Below are positions 27,323-36,118 of a stretch of 44,790 nucleotides of DNA, in pieces. Where the stretch lies: positions 1 to 44,790 of the forward strand of contig JAQTYN010000023.1 in NCBI GenBank assembly GCA_028688275.1, written 5' to 3'. Each line of letters starts with the position of its first letter. The stretch's first letter is position 1. Source of the stretch: Gallionella sp. (GTDB taxonomy: Bacteria; Pseudomonadota; Gammaproteobacteria; Burkholderiales; Gallionellaceae). A program made the position numbers and the translations under genes. The notes beneath the pieces are model-generated. The model worked only from the letters and a program-made list of their open reading frames with translations. It was not told the DNA's origin and did not search any database.

Positions 27323-29155
27323 TTATTGTTGTTTTATGACTTCGCTCAATATAGTCTGAACGCATTGATCAGGCGAACAATTCAAAGTATTCAGCTGTAT
27401 TTCTGGCGAATCGGGTTGTTCATAAGGGCTACTAAGCCCCGTAAAGTTAGCTATCTTACCTTGACGCGCCTTGGCATACAACCCTTTCACATCACGCGCT
27501 TCGCACTCTGTTAAAGGCGTATCCACAAACACTTCAACAAATTCACCCTCTTGGAACAAGGAGCGTGCAAACTCTCGTTCAGCACGGAAAGGACTTATAA
27601 ACGACACAATAACAATCAAACCTGCATCAACCATGAGCTTAGCAACTTCTGCTACGCGGCGTATGTTCTCAACACGATCCGCTTCAGTAAAGCCTAAATC
27701 ACGATTTAGACCATGACGCACATTGTCTCCATCCAGCAAATATGTATGTTGACCAGCTACAAAGAGTCGCTTCTCTAGCAGATTAGCTATCGTAGATTTA
27801 CCTGAACCAGACAATCCTGTGAACCAAATACAAGCAGGCTTCTGTGACTTGAGCGTCGCACGAGCTGCTTTATTAATTTCTACAGATTGCCAATGAACAT
27901 TTGAAGCACGACGCAACGCAAAGTTAATCATACCCGCAGCAACCGTTTCGTTGGTCATGCGATCAATCAGGATGAATGCACCCAGTGTTTTGCACTGTTT
28001 GTAAGATTCAAAAGCAACAGGAAGGTTGGTGTAAAGCGTTACTTCGCCAATGTCATTTAATTCAAGTGTGCTGGCAGCGAGGTGGCTGCCTTGGTTAATA
28101 TCGAGCTTGAATTTAATGTTGCTAATGGTAACCCCTACTTGTGCCGTGTGCAGTTTAATCAAGTAGGGGCGACCTGGGACAAGGTGTTGTTCAGACAGGC
28201 ATAAAATGCTAGCTTCAAATTGGTCACTAATTTCTATGGGGTCGTCAACACTGCTTAACACTTGCCCTCGACTGACATCTACTTCGCGATCTAGGGTAAT
28301 CGTGACAGCATCACCTGTGTTGGCTGTAGGTTGTTCACCTTGCCAAATCACCACAGATTTGACTTTGGCTTCCGCCCCACCAGGCACTACACGTATTGAA
28401 TCGCCGACGTTAATGCTACCAGATGCGACACAACCACAATATCCTCTAAATTCAGAGTTAGGGCGATTGACATATTGTACTGGCATACGAAAAGGCTGAA
28501 ATGCCTCGGGCTTTGAAACATCAACCGATTCCAAGTATTCGAGCAAACTTGGTCCAGTGTACCAAGGTGCTTTTTCGCAATGAAAAGCGACGTTATCACC
28601 TGTCAGGGCAGACATAGGAATAGCTTGAACCGATGCAAATCCGAAATTCTCTACGAGAGCATGGATGTCAGTCACAATGGCATTAAAAGCGGATTCATCC
28701 CAACCTATCATGTCCATTTTATTGACGGCAACCACGATATGGCGCACACCAAGCATTGAAACAATACGACTATGTCGCTTGGTTTGGGTAAGTAGACCTT
28801 TGCGGGCATCAATCAGCAACACTGCCAAATCAGCAGTGGATGCGCCTGTCGCCATATTTCGGGTGTATTGCTCGTGACCTGGGGTGTCAGCAACGATAAA
28901 TTTACGATTTTCGGTCGAAAAAAAACGGTAGGCAACATCAATAGTGATGCCTTGTTCGCGCTCAGCTTGCAAACCATCCACCAGCAAGGCTAAGTCTAGT
29001 TCCTTACCTTGCGTGCCATACTTACCTGAAGCTCTCTCTAGCTCTTGATAATGATCTTCAAAAATTTGCTTGGATTCATATAACAGACGTCCAATCAGGG
29101 TAGATTTTCCATCGTCAACACTACCACAAGTAATAAAACGTAAAGCATCGAGCAT
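27323..29155 (-). CDS. cysNC: Sulfate adenylyltransferase large subunit fused to APS kinase (CysN-CysC, NodQ-like)
   Basis: With CysD it makes APS from ATP and sulfate, driven by GTP hydrolysis, and its C-terminal kinase phosphorylates APS to PAPS. The 610-residue fusion has a GTPase domain (GSVDDGKST 11-19, DTPGH 90-94, NKMD 145-148) and two beta-barrel domains (about 220-425). The APS kinase has P-loop GLSGSGKST (447-455), [24 protein letters not shown] and FTGLSSPYE. All motifs are intact. It overlaps cysD by one base (TGATG). Fused CysNC commonly serves PAPS production for sulfation; no cysH/I/J is near, and a sulfotransferase is a few genes away. Confidence 0.95.
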   Translation of the reverse strand: MLDALRFITCGSVDDGKSTLIGRLLYESKQIFEDHYQELERASGKYGTQGKELDLALLVDGLQAEREQGITIDVAYRFFSTENRKFIVADTPGHEQYTRNMATGASTADLAVLLIDARKGLLTQTKRHSRIVSMLGVRHIVVAVNKMDMIGWDESAFNAIVTDIHALVENFGFASVQAIPMSALTGDNVAFHCEKAPWYTGPSLLEYLESVDVSKPEAFQPFRMPVQYVNRPNSEFRGYCGCVASGSINVGDSIRVVPGGAEAKVKSVVIWQGEQPTANTGDAVTITLDREVDVSRGQVLSSVDDPIEISDQFEASILCLSEQHLVPGRPYLIKLHTAQVGVTISNIKFKLDINQGSHLAASTLELNDIGEVTLYTNLPVAFESYKQCKTLGAFILIDRMTNETVAAGMINFALRRASNVHWQSVEINKAARATLKSQKPACIWFTGLSGSGKSTIANLLEKRLFVAGQHTYLLDGDNVRHGLNRDLGFTEADRVENIRRVAEVAKLMVDAGLIVIVSFISPFRAEREFARSLFQEGEFVEVFVDTPLTECEARDVKGLYAKARQGKIANFTGLSSPYEQPDSPEIQLNTLNCSPDQCVQTILSEVIKQQ

Positions 29156-30051
29156 CAGAAATATCCTTCTTGTTTTTTGCGTTCCATTGAACCTGCACCA
29201 TCATGGTCAATTAAACGACCTTCACGTTCTGATGAAGAAGCTGCCAATGTTTCCTCAATAATTTTTTCTAGCGTATCAGCATTACTTTCCTGTGCCGCAG
29301 TCAGTGGATAGCAGCCCAGTGTACGGAACCTCACCAATCGCATTTCAGGCGACTCCCCTGCATTCAACGGAAAACGTTCGTCATCAACCATGATCCACTT
29401 ATCCCCTCGTTTAACCACAGGACGCTCCGCTGCGAAATATAGCGGCACAATCGGAATATTTTCTGAGGCAATATATTGCCAAATATCGGCTTCAGTCCAG
29501 TTGGAGAGTGGAAAGACGCGAATTGTTTCGCCTGTATTAATGCGCGTGTTATACAAATTCCACAACTCAGGACGCTGGGCTTTGGGATCCCAGCGATGAC
29601 CTGGGGCGCGAAAAGAGAAAATCCTTTCTTTTGCACGTGACTTTTCTTCATCGCGTCGAGCACCACCAAAAATAAGATCATATCCACCTGCATCCAAGGC
29701 TTGCTTTAAACCTTCGGTCTTCATACGATCTGTGTAGCGCTCTGAACCATGCACAAAAGGAGAAATCCCTTCTTTTTGTGCAGCATGATTGATATGCACA
29801 CGCAGCTCCATGCCAGACTCATTCGCCATTAAATCGCGGAAAGCAATCATTTCCCTGAACTTCCAAGTGGTATCTACATGCAACAAGGGAAAAGGGGGGG
29901 GGGCGGGCCAGAAGGCTTTGCGTGCTAAATGTAGCATCACAGAAGAGTCCTTACCTACTGAGTACATCATCACGGGATTACTGGAAGTAGCAACTGCCTC
30001 TCGTATGATTTCGATAGATTGGGCTTCAAGTTGACTTTGTTTACTTCGCAT
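29155..30051 (-). CDS. cysD: Sulfate adenylyltransferase small subunit CysD
   Basis: CysD is the catalytic ATP-sulfurylase subunit that forms APS. The 298-residue protein has the PP-loop [18 protein letters not shown] (SVGKDS 31-36), [49 protein letters not shown], and the C-terminal [13 protein letters not shown] chose ATG 30051, since AAGGAA lies five bases upstream; an ATG seven codons earlier has no such site. Within the conserved region an uninterrupted run of ten C (coding strand) at 29894-29903 encodes Ala-Pro-Pro-Pro, where E. coli CysD has Gly-Thr-Leu-Pro. One base gained or lost would abolish the protein after about residue 50. Confidence 0.95.
   Translation of the reverse strand: MRSKQSQLEAQSIEIIREAVATSSNPVMMYSVGKDSSVMLHLARKAFWPAPPPFPLLHVDTTWKFREMIAFRDLMANESGMELRVHINHAAQKEGISPFVHGSERYTDRMKTEGLKQALDAGGYDLIFGGARRDEEKSRAKERIFSFRAPGHRWDPKAQRPELWNLYNTRINTGETIRVFPLSNWTEADIWQYIASENIPIVPLYFAAERPVVKRGDKWIMVDDERFPLNAGESPEMRLVRFRTLGCYPLTAAQESNADTLEKIIEETLAASSSEREGRLIDHDGAGSMERKKQEGYF
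29894..29903. repeat. Homopolymeric C10/G10 tract inside cysD
   Basis: Ten G on the plus strand, that is ten C in the coding strand of cysD, without interruption. It is the longest single-base run noticed in the window. In this sequence the reading frame is intact. Confidence 0.9.
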
Positions 30052-30190
30052 ATTTTCCTTATATTTAAACATAGTATCAAAGATACAATGAAGCTGCCCA
30101 TGATCGTATCCGCGACATGCACGAACTTACGCTTCATCAACATCTATCTAAATTCAAACAGAATACAGTTTTCTTGCACAAACCTGACGC

Positions 30191-30219
30191 ATAATACGCT
30201 AGTGATGAATATATTACAA
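30191..30219 (-). promoter_or_regulatory. Predicted sigma70 promoter upstream of cysD-cysNC
   Basis: On the minus strand, TTGTAA (30214-30219), exactly 17 bases, then TATTAT (30191-30196). Transcription would start near 30184 and leave a leader of about 130 bases before cysD. The region between cysD and cysQ (30052-30340, about 290 bases) has no gene and is AT-rich; this promoter is the only feature I can support in it. Confidence 0.55.
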
Positions 30220-30340
30220 AAAATATAATACGCGAGACAGATGCAAATTTTGATTTGGACTAGCAGATACTATACAGATGCCCTTAGACCTAATAGAGCA
30301 GAAGGGCAATGACATGATACTTAAGCAGATTAATATTGGG

Positions 30341-31165
30341 TTAATATTGAGCAGACTTTAAGAATTGATTATCACTTTCAGGTAAGACTAAAAACTCTGG
30401 GTTATGCATATCCTCTTTGTTGTATCGTAATACGAGGTGATTTAGGTCACACACAACACCGCCAGCCTCGTTAACTATCGCATGTGCAGCCGCAGTATCC
30501 CATTCCATTGTAGGAGCAAGACGTGGATAAAAATGTGCGGTACCTTCAGCTACTAAACAAAGTTTCAGCGAACTACCCATACTGACGCACTCATAGCGAC
30601 CTAATTGCTCTAATAACGCTTCTGTTCGTACATCACGGTGTGATCTACTCGCTACAACTTTAAGTGTTTCTCCTACGGCGGGGCGACTTGCATGAATTGG
30701 TTGTGCTGCAGCCTTACCTCGAATGACAAAAGCCCCCAATCCTCGGGATGAGTAATAACACACATCCAATGCAGGGGCATAAACCACTCCCAGAATTGGA
30801 ATCCCATTTTCAATTAGCGCAATATTGACAGTAAACTCACCATTACGCTTTATAAATTCCTTAGTACCATCAAGCGGATCAATCAACCAAAAACGTACCC
30901 AATTTTGGCGATCAGCATATGCGATGGTTGCGGCTTCTTCTGATAAGACGGGTATATCTGGGGTTAGTTTGTGCAAACCAGCCACGATCACACGATGAGA
31001 TCCAAGATCAGCTTGCGTTAAGGGCGAGTCATCTGCCTTGTCTGTGACTTCAATATTGCCGCCATGGTAAACATCCATGATGGCACGACCAGCGTTTACC
31101 GCCAAATCGACAAGCTCATTTAAAAATGAAGCACTTGAAAAAAGTTCTTTGGGTTGTGAATGCAT
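30341..31165 (-). CDS. cysQ: 3'(2'),5'-bisphosphate nucleotidase CysQ
   Basis: CysQ hydrolyses PAP (adenosine 3',5'-bisphosphate) to AMP, removing the by-product that inhibits sulfotransferases. The 274-residue protein of the inositol-monophosphatase superfamily has metal-binding EE (76-77 in VLSEEAAT), WLIDPLDGTKEFI (DPLDGT 96-101), and WDTAAAH (222-228). DPLDGTKEFIKRNGEFTVNIALIE is close to the CysQ signature. Its position directly before cysD/cysNC, and in one locus with a sulfotransferase, completes a PAPS cycle. A 219-base gap separates it from wzz upstream and contains no gene I can support. Confidence 0.93.
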   Translation of the reverse strand: MHSQPKELFSSASFLNELVDLAVNAGRAIMDVYHGGNIEVTDKADDSPLTQADLGSHRVIVAGLHKLTPDIPVLSEEAATIAYADRQNWVRFWLIDPLDGTKEFIKRNGEFTVNIALIENGIPILGVVYAPALDVCYYSSRGLGAFVIRGKAAAQPIHASRPAVGETLKVVASRSHRDVRTEALLEQLGRYECVSMGSSLKLCLVAEGTAHFYPRLAPTMEWDTAAAHAIVNEAGGVVCDLNHLVLRYNKEDMHNPEFLVLPESDNQFLKSAQY

Positions 31166-31384
31166 AATGATATCAATGTAATTTGTTATGATTTACTGAT
31201 CTAAGCCCTTCAAAATGAACCAAAAAATTGTTAACTATTGGATTCACTTAATCAAAGAAGTGCGAGAAACCTCCTTCAACTCAGACACATTTGTCGGGTA
31301 AATTAGCGTGCAATGGAGGTAAGATACGCAGGTGCTACAATAATCTCACTGGATTAGCCATTAGCATCTTAATGTGCGTCAATA

Positions 31385-32302
31385 TCAACTCAAAGAAGCA
31401 TTTAACTCTCTCCGCTTAATAAGGCCTTCTTTAATAAATGCATAAATGATAGACAACACACCGATGAACAAAGATGAAAACAATACAATCAGCAGTCGCT
31501 TAGGTTTTATTTTCTTGTCTGGCTCTGCTGCTGGATCAAGCACTTTGAATGCAAATTCATTCTTTTGTGTACTGGCCATCATTGCATTCTTTTGTTCACT
31601 TGCCATCATATCAAACAGAACTTTACGCATCTCCTCAACTTGGGTGTGCGCCAATTCATCGTTTAAGAACTTAAGATTTCTTTCAGAACGAGCGATACTT
31701 TGCTTAGCCAAATACTGATTCAACTGTTCCACTAAGTCATTGGCCAACTTAGCTGCAATCGCTGCATCCTTCCATTCAATCGCTACCGTAACTAAATTGG
31801 TATTCACATCTTGGGAAACTTCCAGTCTTTTATCTTTAATCAAAAAACGATAAACATCCCACTGTCCAGGCTGTTTTTTAGGGTCATCATCTTCCCAACG
31901 CTTATTTTTAGCATCCCACTTACTTTCAAAGAAAATAGGCATGTAATTCATCGTTCTTGCAAACTGCCACAGAAATTCTCGCGCCTGCAAGACCGCTAGA
32001 TTTTCTTCTGTGTTCCCGCCCCCCGTCGACAATCCAGCCATAGAAGCTAGTCCACCAGCAGCACCGAGAGCCGAACTCAAACCAGATTTCTCACCATCAG
32101 CATTTACGGGAGCCAAAAGCACCTCTGCATGATAAATATTGGGCAATATTAAACTTATGATCGAAGTAAGGATGATAGCTCCTAAAAATGACTTAACTAT
32201 CATTTTTTTGTTCTTTACCACCACAAGCCAAACTTCAACCAAGTCAACTTCCTTACCAGAATCAATATCCTGTTGAACAGGATGAATTTTATGCTGACTC
32301 AT
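31385..32302 (-). CDS. Wzz-family chain-length determinant / polysaccharide co-polymerase
   Basis: A 305-residue inner-membrane protein with two membrane helices (about 33-55 and 277-298) and a large periplasmic part between. The N-terminal VDLVEVWLVVVKNKKMIVKS and the proline-containing VLDPAAEPDKKIKPKRLLIVLFSSLF before the second helix are Wzz hallmarks. A Gly/Ala/Ser-rich insert (ALGAAGGLASMAGLSTGGG, about 77-95) is typical of longer co-polymerases. It sets polymer length together with the polymerase. No Wzc-type tyrosine kinase domain is attached and none is encoded nearby. The start overlaps the exporter stop as ATGA. Confidence 0.88.
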   Translation of the reverse strand: MSQHKIHPVQQDIDSGKEVDLVEVWLVVVKNKKMIVKSFLGAIILTSIISLILPNIYHAEVLLAPVNADGEKSGLSSALGAAGGLASMAGLSTGGGNTEENLAVLQAREFLWQFARTMNYMPIFFESKWDAKNKRWEDDDPKKQPGQWDVYRFLIKDKRLEVSQDVNTNLVTVAIEWKDAAIAAKLANDLVEQLNQYLAKQSIARSERNLKFLNDELAHTQVEEMRKVLFDMMASEQKNAMMASTQKNEFAFKVLDPAAEPDKKIKPKRLLIVLFSSLFIGVLSIIYAFIKEGLIKRRELNASLS

Positions 32303-35300
32303 TTGTAAATCCCAATCGCTTTACCCGCTGCAATGGTGGTTCCAATTTGCATCATGGCACGTGACCAATCCAAAGCAATATCTATCCAATCAATATGCTG
32401 TAGATCAGGCGGAACGACGATGGTGTCTCCTGGCCCAACTCCCCCGCCAAAAAAGAACCCACCGCTACCTTGATCAACTTCACCATTAACATGCACCACA
32501 TATATTTCGTCTTTATCTGACATGCGAGTCAAGCCCGCTTGAGCCACATAATCGTCACGACTCAAACTAGAATCGAACAATATGGCATTTTGGCTATACA
32601 CCTCACCAACGATGACGACATCATCAGGCTTTTGTGGAAAAACTAACCTGTCACCAGCACGTAGGTGCAAGTCCATTTCCGTTCCCTTAATGTTGTTGAT
32701 GTCATCAATACGAACGACCAAACGCCCCGTCGCTTTCGTTCCTTTTAACTGACCCAACACCCGCTTTGCTGCTTCAACACCATGTTCACGCTGTGTTTTT
32801 AACGAGGGATCATCAGTCTGCGAAGTAGTATTTTCAATATCCGCTAATTGAGATTGCATATGTTGAACCAAATCGTTAATTTGTTTCTCTTGCGCAACCC
32901 GAATAGATTCACGCGTAAAGACTAAAGCGGGCAAGTACGCTTGTGAAGTGGTACCCCCTACACGAGCCAGCAATGACGACAGCAACTCACCCTCCTCAAT
33001 TGGGTATTTCCCAGGGTGTCTCACTTCCCCTTCAATAGTCACATCCTCCATGTTCCGCCAATTTGCCAAGCGTCGGACTGTGAGTACGTCATAGGGTTGC
33101 AGCATCAAATTGGCATCTAGATCACCGCGAAGTGCAGCAGCAAGATTTACTTCAAAGTGCTTTGCAGCACGACGTTCACCATTCTCAACCGAATAGCGAG
33201 TTATCTCAGATTTACTTAAATATGCAGAGTCCGTTATGCCCCCCCCTGCAAAAATCAAATCTGATATACGCATATTTGGCACAAGAGGTACGGATGATGG
33301 ACGATACACTTCACCACCAATTGATACCACATCTCGTGTATTGGGTTCATCGTTAATACGATTTATATACAATGAATCATAAGGTTGAAGCACAACATTT
33401 GCTGACTCATCACCTTTCAAAGCTGCCGAAAGATCAATATTGATATACAGAGGTGAGCGCTTTTCGCCATTCTCATATGAATAGCGCGTTAATCTAGCCG
33501 TTTTAAGGAAAGCAAATTCCGTCAGCCCCCCCCCAGCAAAGACAAGATCAGTTACCCGCATACCATCAACTAAAACCATAGAGGGTACTGGCTTTATCAC
33601 CTCCCCTGCAATCGCTACTGTGCGTGTATTAGGTTCATCATTAACTCGTGTTATAAATAGTGAATCATAAGGCTCCAATAGCAAATTGGCCGACTCATCT
33701 CCCTTCAATGCAGCGGACAAATCAACACTCACATGCTTGGATATGCGCTTTTCACCATTTTCCATTGCATACCTGGTCAATGTAGCCTTTTTAAGAAAGG
33801 CAAATTCAGTCACACTACCACCCGCAAAAACCAAATCTGACACTCGCATACCTTGAGTAAGCTCAACCGTTGTCGGCTTATGCACTTGCCCAGCAATTGA
33901 AACGGTGTCACGCAACTTAGTCTCATAAACAGAATGAACAACAACACGATCTAGGTCTTGCAAAACAACATCAGCAGCTGGATCTGCAGCCATCGCTCGC
34001 TCCAGATTCACCTTGAGCAAATTTATTTTTTTACTTTCTGGATCGGTTCTATATATTTCAACCATTCCCATATCCGTGTCCCGCAGCACACCACCTGCGG
34101 CTAAAATCAAGTCAGCCAAATGCATATTACGTTTAAATTCGTAGCTACCTGAAGCTTGCACACTACCAGAGATGCTCACTGTCGGCTGTTGACGGAAATT
34201 AGCACGCTTGAAAATATAAACTTTATCACGTGGTTGCAGAGCCAAATCAGCCGCGCTATTTTTTCCACCTTCAGACAAGATCTCACCAAGGCGAAAGCGC
34301 ACCAACATAGGTTCTCTATTTCCAGGGGCTTCTCTTTCAATGATGCCATAATCAACAAAAGTCTCAGGCAGCAAATCATCCATGGAGCGAACCACAGAAG
34401 AAACGCGCATATCCTTTTCCCATGCATGAGTACCAGGACGTTTTACATTACCAATCAACAACACTTGATTCGTTTCAAACTCAGTTCCAGAAAAAACCTT
34501 AATCACATCACCATTTTGCACTGGTGCAAGTAAACCCACGCCAGTGAGGCTAATGTTAACGATTTTCTTCGCACCTTTCCCATCCAAACGTTCAATCAGG
34601 GCGCGATCTAGGTACGCATTAGGCATCAAGCCACCTGCAACAAGTAGAATATCCTTTACCGTTCTTTCATTCTTAATTTCATAAATAGCAGGGCGAGCAA
34701 CTTGACCCGCTATTGAAACAGTGGAGCCGAGAGGTGGGACAAACACAACATCGCCTGGCAATAACCGACTATCTTTACTGGTGTCACCACGCAACAAGAA
34801 ATCATACAAATCAAGTGTAACAACAGGCTTCCCACTGCGTTTAAGTTGAATATTACGCAGTGAGCCCATTTTTTTGACCCCACCTGATGAGAACAAGGCG
34901 TGAGACAAAGTAGCCAATCCGCTCACAGTATAGGATCCAGGACGAAACACATCTCCCAGCGCAAAAACCCTAATGGAGCGCAACTGCCCCATAGTAATAC
35001 TTGCAGTGTTGCCTATCATCTTCTGGGCAATCATTTCGGACAGCATCGTTTTTGCTTGTCCAAAACTCAACCCAGCCAAAGTAATCGGACCGACTTGCGG
35101 AAATGCGACAGAACCCTCTCTATCAATAACCAGCACCAAGTCTTTATTATCTTTACCAAACAACTGCACTTTGACTTCATCGCCTGGACCTAACACATAC
35201 TCTGGCGGAACAGGCACATTTGTAACAGGAGCAAAACTACTCGGCTCAGTCGCAAATAAATCATAGCCAAACTGCTGCAACCCTTCCGCACTTACAGCCA

Positions 35301-35796
35301 TTGGCTTTGCTTCACGCAAGAAATCTTCAAAAGAACGATGCACCGCCTGACTGTCTGCGATTTTTTGCGATGCAGTAACCGCAAGAGGAACATCTACCGC
35401 AGGAGACCTCTCCACTTCAACTACAGCTTTTTGCGAATCAGGGCTTGCTGGTGCAGCTTCCAAACGCCCACTTTCTACTTGTCGAGCCTTGACAACAGTA
35501 GGAGCTTCCACCACAACAGCGGTTGGCGTTTCAGCTGAAGCACCATTCTTTGCACCTGCGATCTGGCTTAAAGTTTGCACTTGATCAGGAGTAAAGGGCA
35601 GTGGAGCAACGCTTACTGGCGCAGATGATTGATCTCCAGTTTTAGCTACTTTACGCTGCATGTCTTGATCAGGCGTTTTAGCCGACTCAGCACTCACCAC
35701 TGTCGATACCGATATCAGCATCAAATATAGAGCAACAATACGCAACTTTTGCAGACAAAAACTCAACTTAATCTTACCGCCTCGTAAAAAACTCAC
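32299..35796 (-). CDS. Large multi-SLBB polysaccharide export protein (Wza-like)
   Basis: About 1165 residues, roughly three times the length of Wza. It has a signal peptide (hydrophobic IVALYLMLISVSTVVSA) and an Ala/Val/Pro-rich spacer (to about 175). A Poly_export domain (about 195-275, YVLGPGDEVKVQLFG) is followed by a row of SLBB domains. Three consecutive ones repeat at a 288-base/96-residue period (DLVFAGG...LTRY...NGEKR, about 33850, 33560 and 33270). The C-terminal segment WIDIALDWSRAMMQIGTTIAAG looks like the amphipathic helix with which Wza crosses the outer membrane. There is no lipobox Cys, unlike Wza. I chose GTG 35796: AAGGAG lies seven bases upstream, and it gives a better signal peptide than starts further up. 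First gene of the locus. Confidence 0.88.
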   Translation of the reverse strand: MSFLRGGKIKLSFCLQKLRIVALYLMLISVSTVVSAESAKTPDQDMQRKVAKTGDQSSAPVSVAPLPFTPDQVQTLSQIAGAKNGASAETPTAVVVEAPTVVKARQVESGRLEAAPASPDSQKAVVEVERSPAVDVPLAVTASQKIADSQAVHRSFEDFLREAKPMAVSAEGLQQFGYDLFATEPSSFAPVTNVPVPPEYVLGPGDEVKVQLFGKDNKDLVLVIDREGSVAFPQVGPITLAGLSFGQAKTMLSEMIAQKMIGNTASITMGQLRSIRVFALGDVFRPGSYTVSGLATLSHALFSSGGVKKMGSLRNIQLKRSGKPVVTLDLYDFLLRGDTSKDSRLLPGDVVFVPPLGSTVSIAGQVARPAIYEIKNERTVKDILLVAGGLMPNAYLDRALIERLDGKGAKKIVNISLTGVGLLAPVQNGDVIKVFSGTEFETNQVLLIGNVKRPGTHAWEKDMRVSSVVRSMDDLLPETFVDYGIIEREAPGNREPMLVRFRLGEILSEGGKNSAADLALQPRDKVYIFKRANFRQQPTVSISGSVQASGSYEFKRNMHLADLILAAGGVLRDTDMGMVEIYRTDPESKKINLLKVNLERAMAADPAADVVLQDLDRVVVHSVYETKLRDTVSIAGQVHKPTTVELTQGMRVSDLVFAGGSVTEFAFLKKATLTRYAMENGEKRISKHVSVDLSAALKGDESANLLLEPYDSLFITRVNDEPNTRTVAIAGEVIKPVPSMVLVDGMRVTDLVFAGGGLTEFAFLKTARLTRYSYENGEKRSPLYINIDLSAALKGDESANVVLQPYDSLYINRINDEPNTRDVVSIGGEVYRPSSVPLVPNMRISDLIFAGGGITDSAYLSKSEITRYSVENGERRAAKHFEVNLAAALRGDLDANLMLQPYDVLTVRRLANWRNMEDVTIEGEVRHPGKYPIEEGELLSSLLARVGGTTSQAYLPALVFTRESIRVAQEKQINDLVQHMQSQLADIENTTSQTDDPSLKTQREHGVEAAKRVLGQLKGTKATGRLVVRIDDINNIKGTEMDLHLRAGDRLVFPQKPDDVVIVGEVYSQNAILFDSSLSRDDYVAQAGLTRMSDKDEIYVVHVNGEVDQGSGGFFFGGGVGPGDTIVVPPDLQHIDWIDIALDWSRAMMQIGTTIAAGKAIGIYK
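33170..33930 (-). repeat. Three tandem 288-bp repeats coding SLBB domains
   Basis: Equivalent positions recur every 288 bases; for example GGTTCAT on the plus strand occurs at 33344 and again at 33632. The encoded units share VSDLVFAGG, TEFAFLK and LTRY-x2-ENGEKR, and DLSAALKGDESAN. Two of the three units carry a pure run of Gly codons (G9 at 33526-33534, G8 at 33239-33246). Confidence 0.75.
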
Positions 35797-35902
35797 TCCA
35801 ACACTCCTTAAACTTTGAACCATCACTCCTGCCCCTGAAAGAGACACCACTCCGACCACTTAGAGACAACCAGAGCCGACATATAGATATGCGTTTAATT
35901 GT

Positions 35903-35917
35903 ACCACCACCACCACC
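35903..35917. repeat. Five ACC triplets upstream of the exporter gene
   Basis: (ACC)5 on the plus strand, (GGT)5 in the transcribed sense of the polysaccharide operon. It is about 107 bases before the chosen start of the exporter gene, in the gap that separates it from the divergent beta-helix gene. No convincing -10/-35 pair for the exporter gene was found around it. Confidence 0.6.
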
Positions 35918-35995
35918 CAAGGTCATCATCTAAAGCAAAATGCATACTGAAGAATATTCTCTCCTCCCTATTAAATTTTGTTATTCTCTGAATCC

Positions 35996-36024
35996 TTGAC
36001 GGAGGAGATTGGAAGGATAACTAT
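35996..36024 (+). promoter_or_regulatory. Possible sigma70 promoter of the beta-helix gene
   Basis: TTGACG (35996-36001), 17 bases, then AACTAT (36019-36024). The -35 is strong and the -10 weak. It would give a leader of about 88 bases before ATG 36119. Confidence 0.35.
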
Positions 36025-36118
36025 TTTTAATTTATTGCGGCTAATACATTCATTTGATTCAACACTCAATAATCATTTCTCCGTTCACTACGTGACAACA
36101 TTTAGAATTGGACTCACC

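Noticed and set aside
27323..31165. cysD/cysNC/cysQ as an ordinary cysteine-biosynthesis operon
   Set aside because: No cysH, cysI, cysJ or cysG is nearby, CysN is fused to APS kinase, and the genes are embedded in a polysaccharide locus with a sulfotransferase, so a PAPS-for-sulfation role fits better; an added assimilatory role cannot be excluded.
33170..33930. Direct repeats considered as a possible CRISPR array
   Set aside because: The repeats are 288 bases apart, in frame, and encode SLBB protein domains; there are no short identical repeats with unique spacers anywhere in the window.
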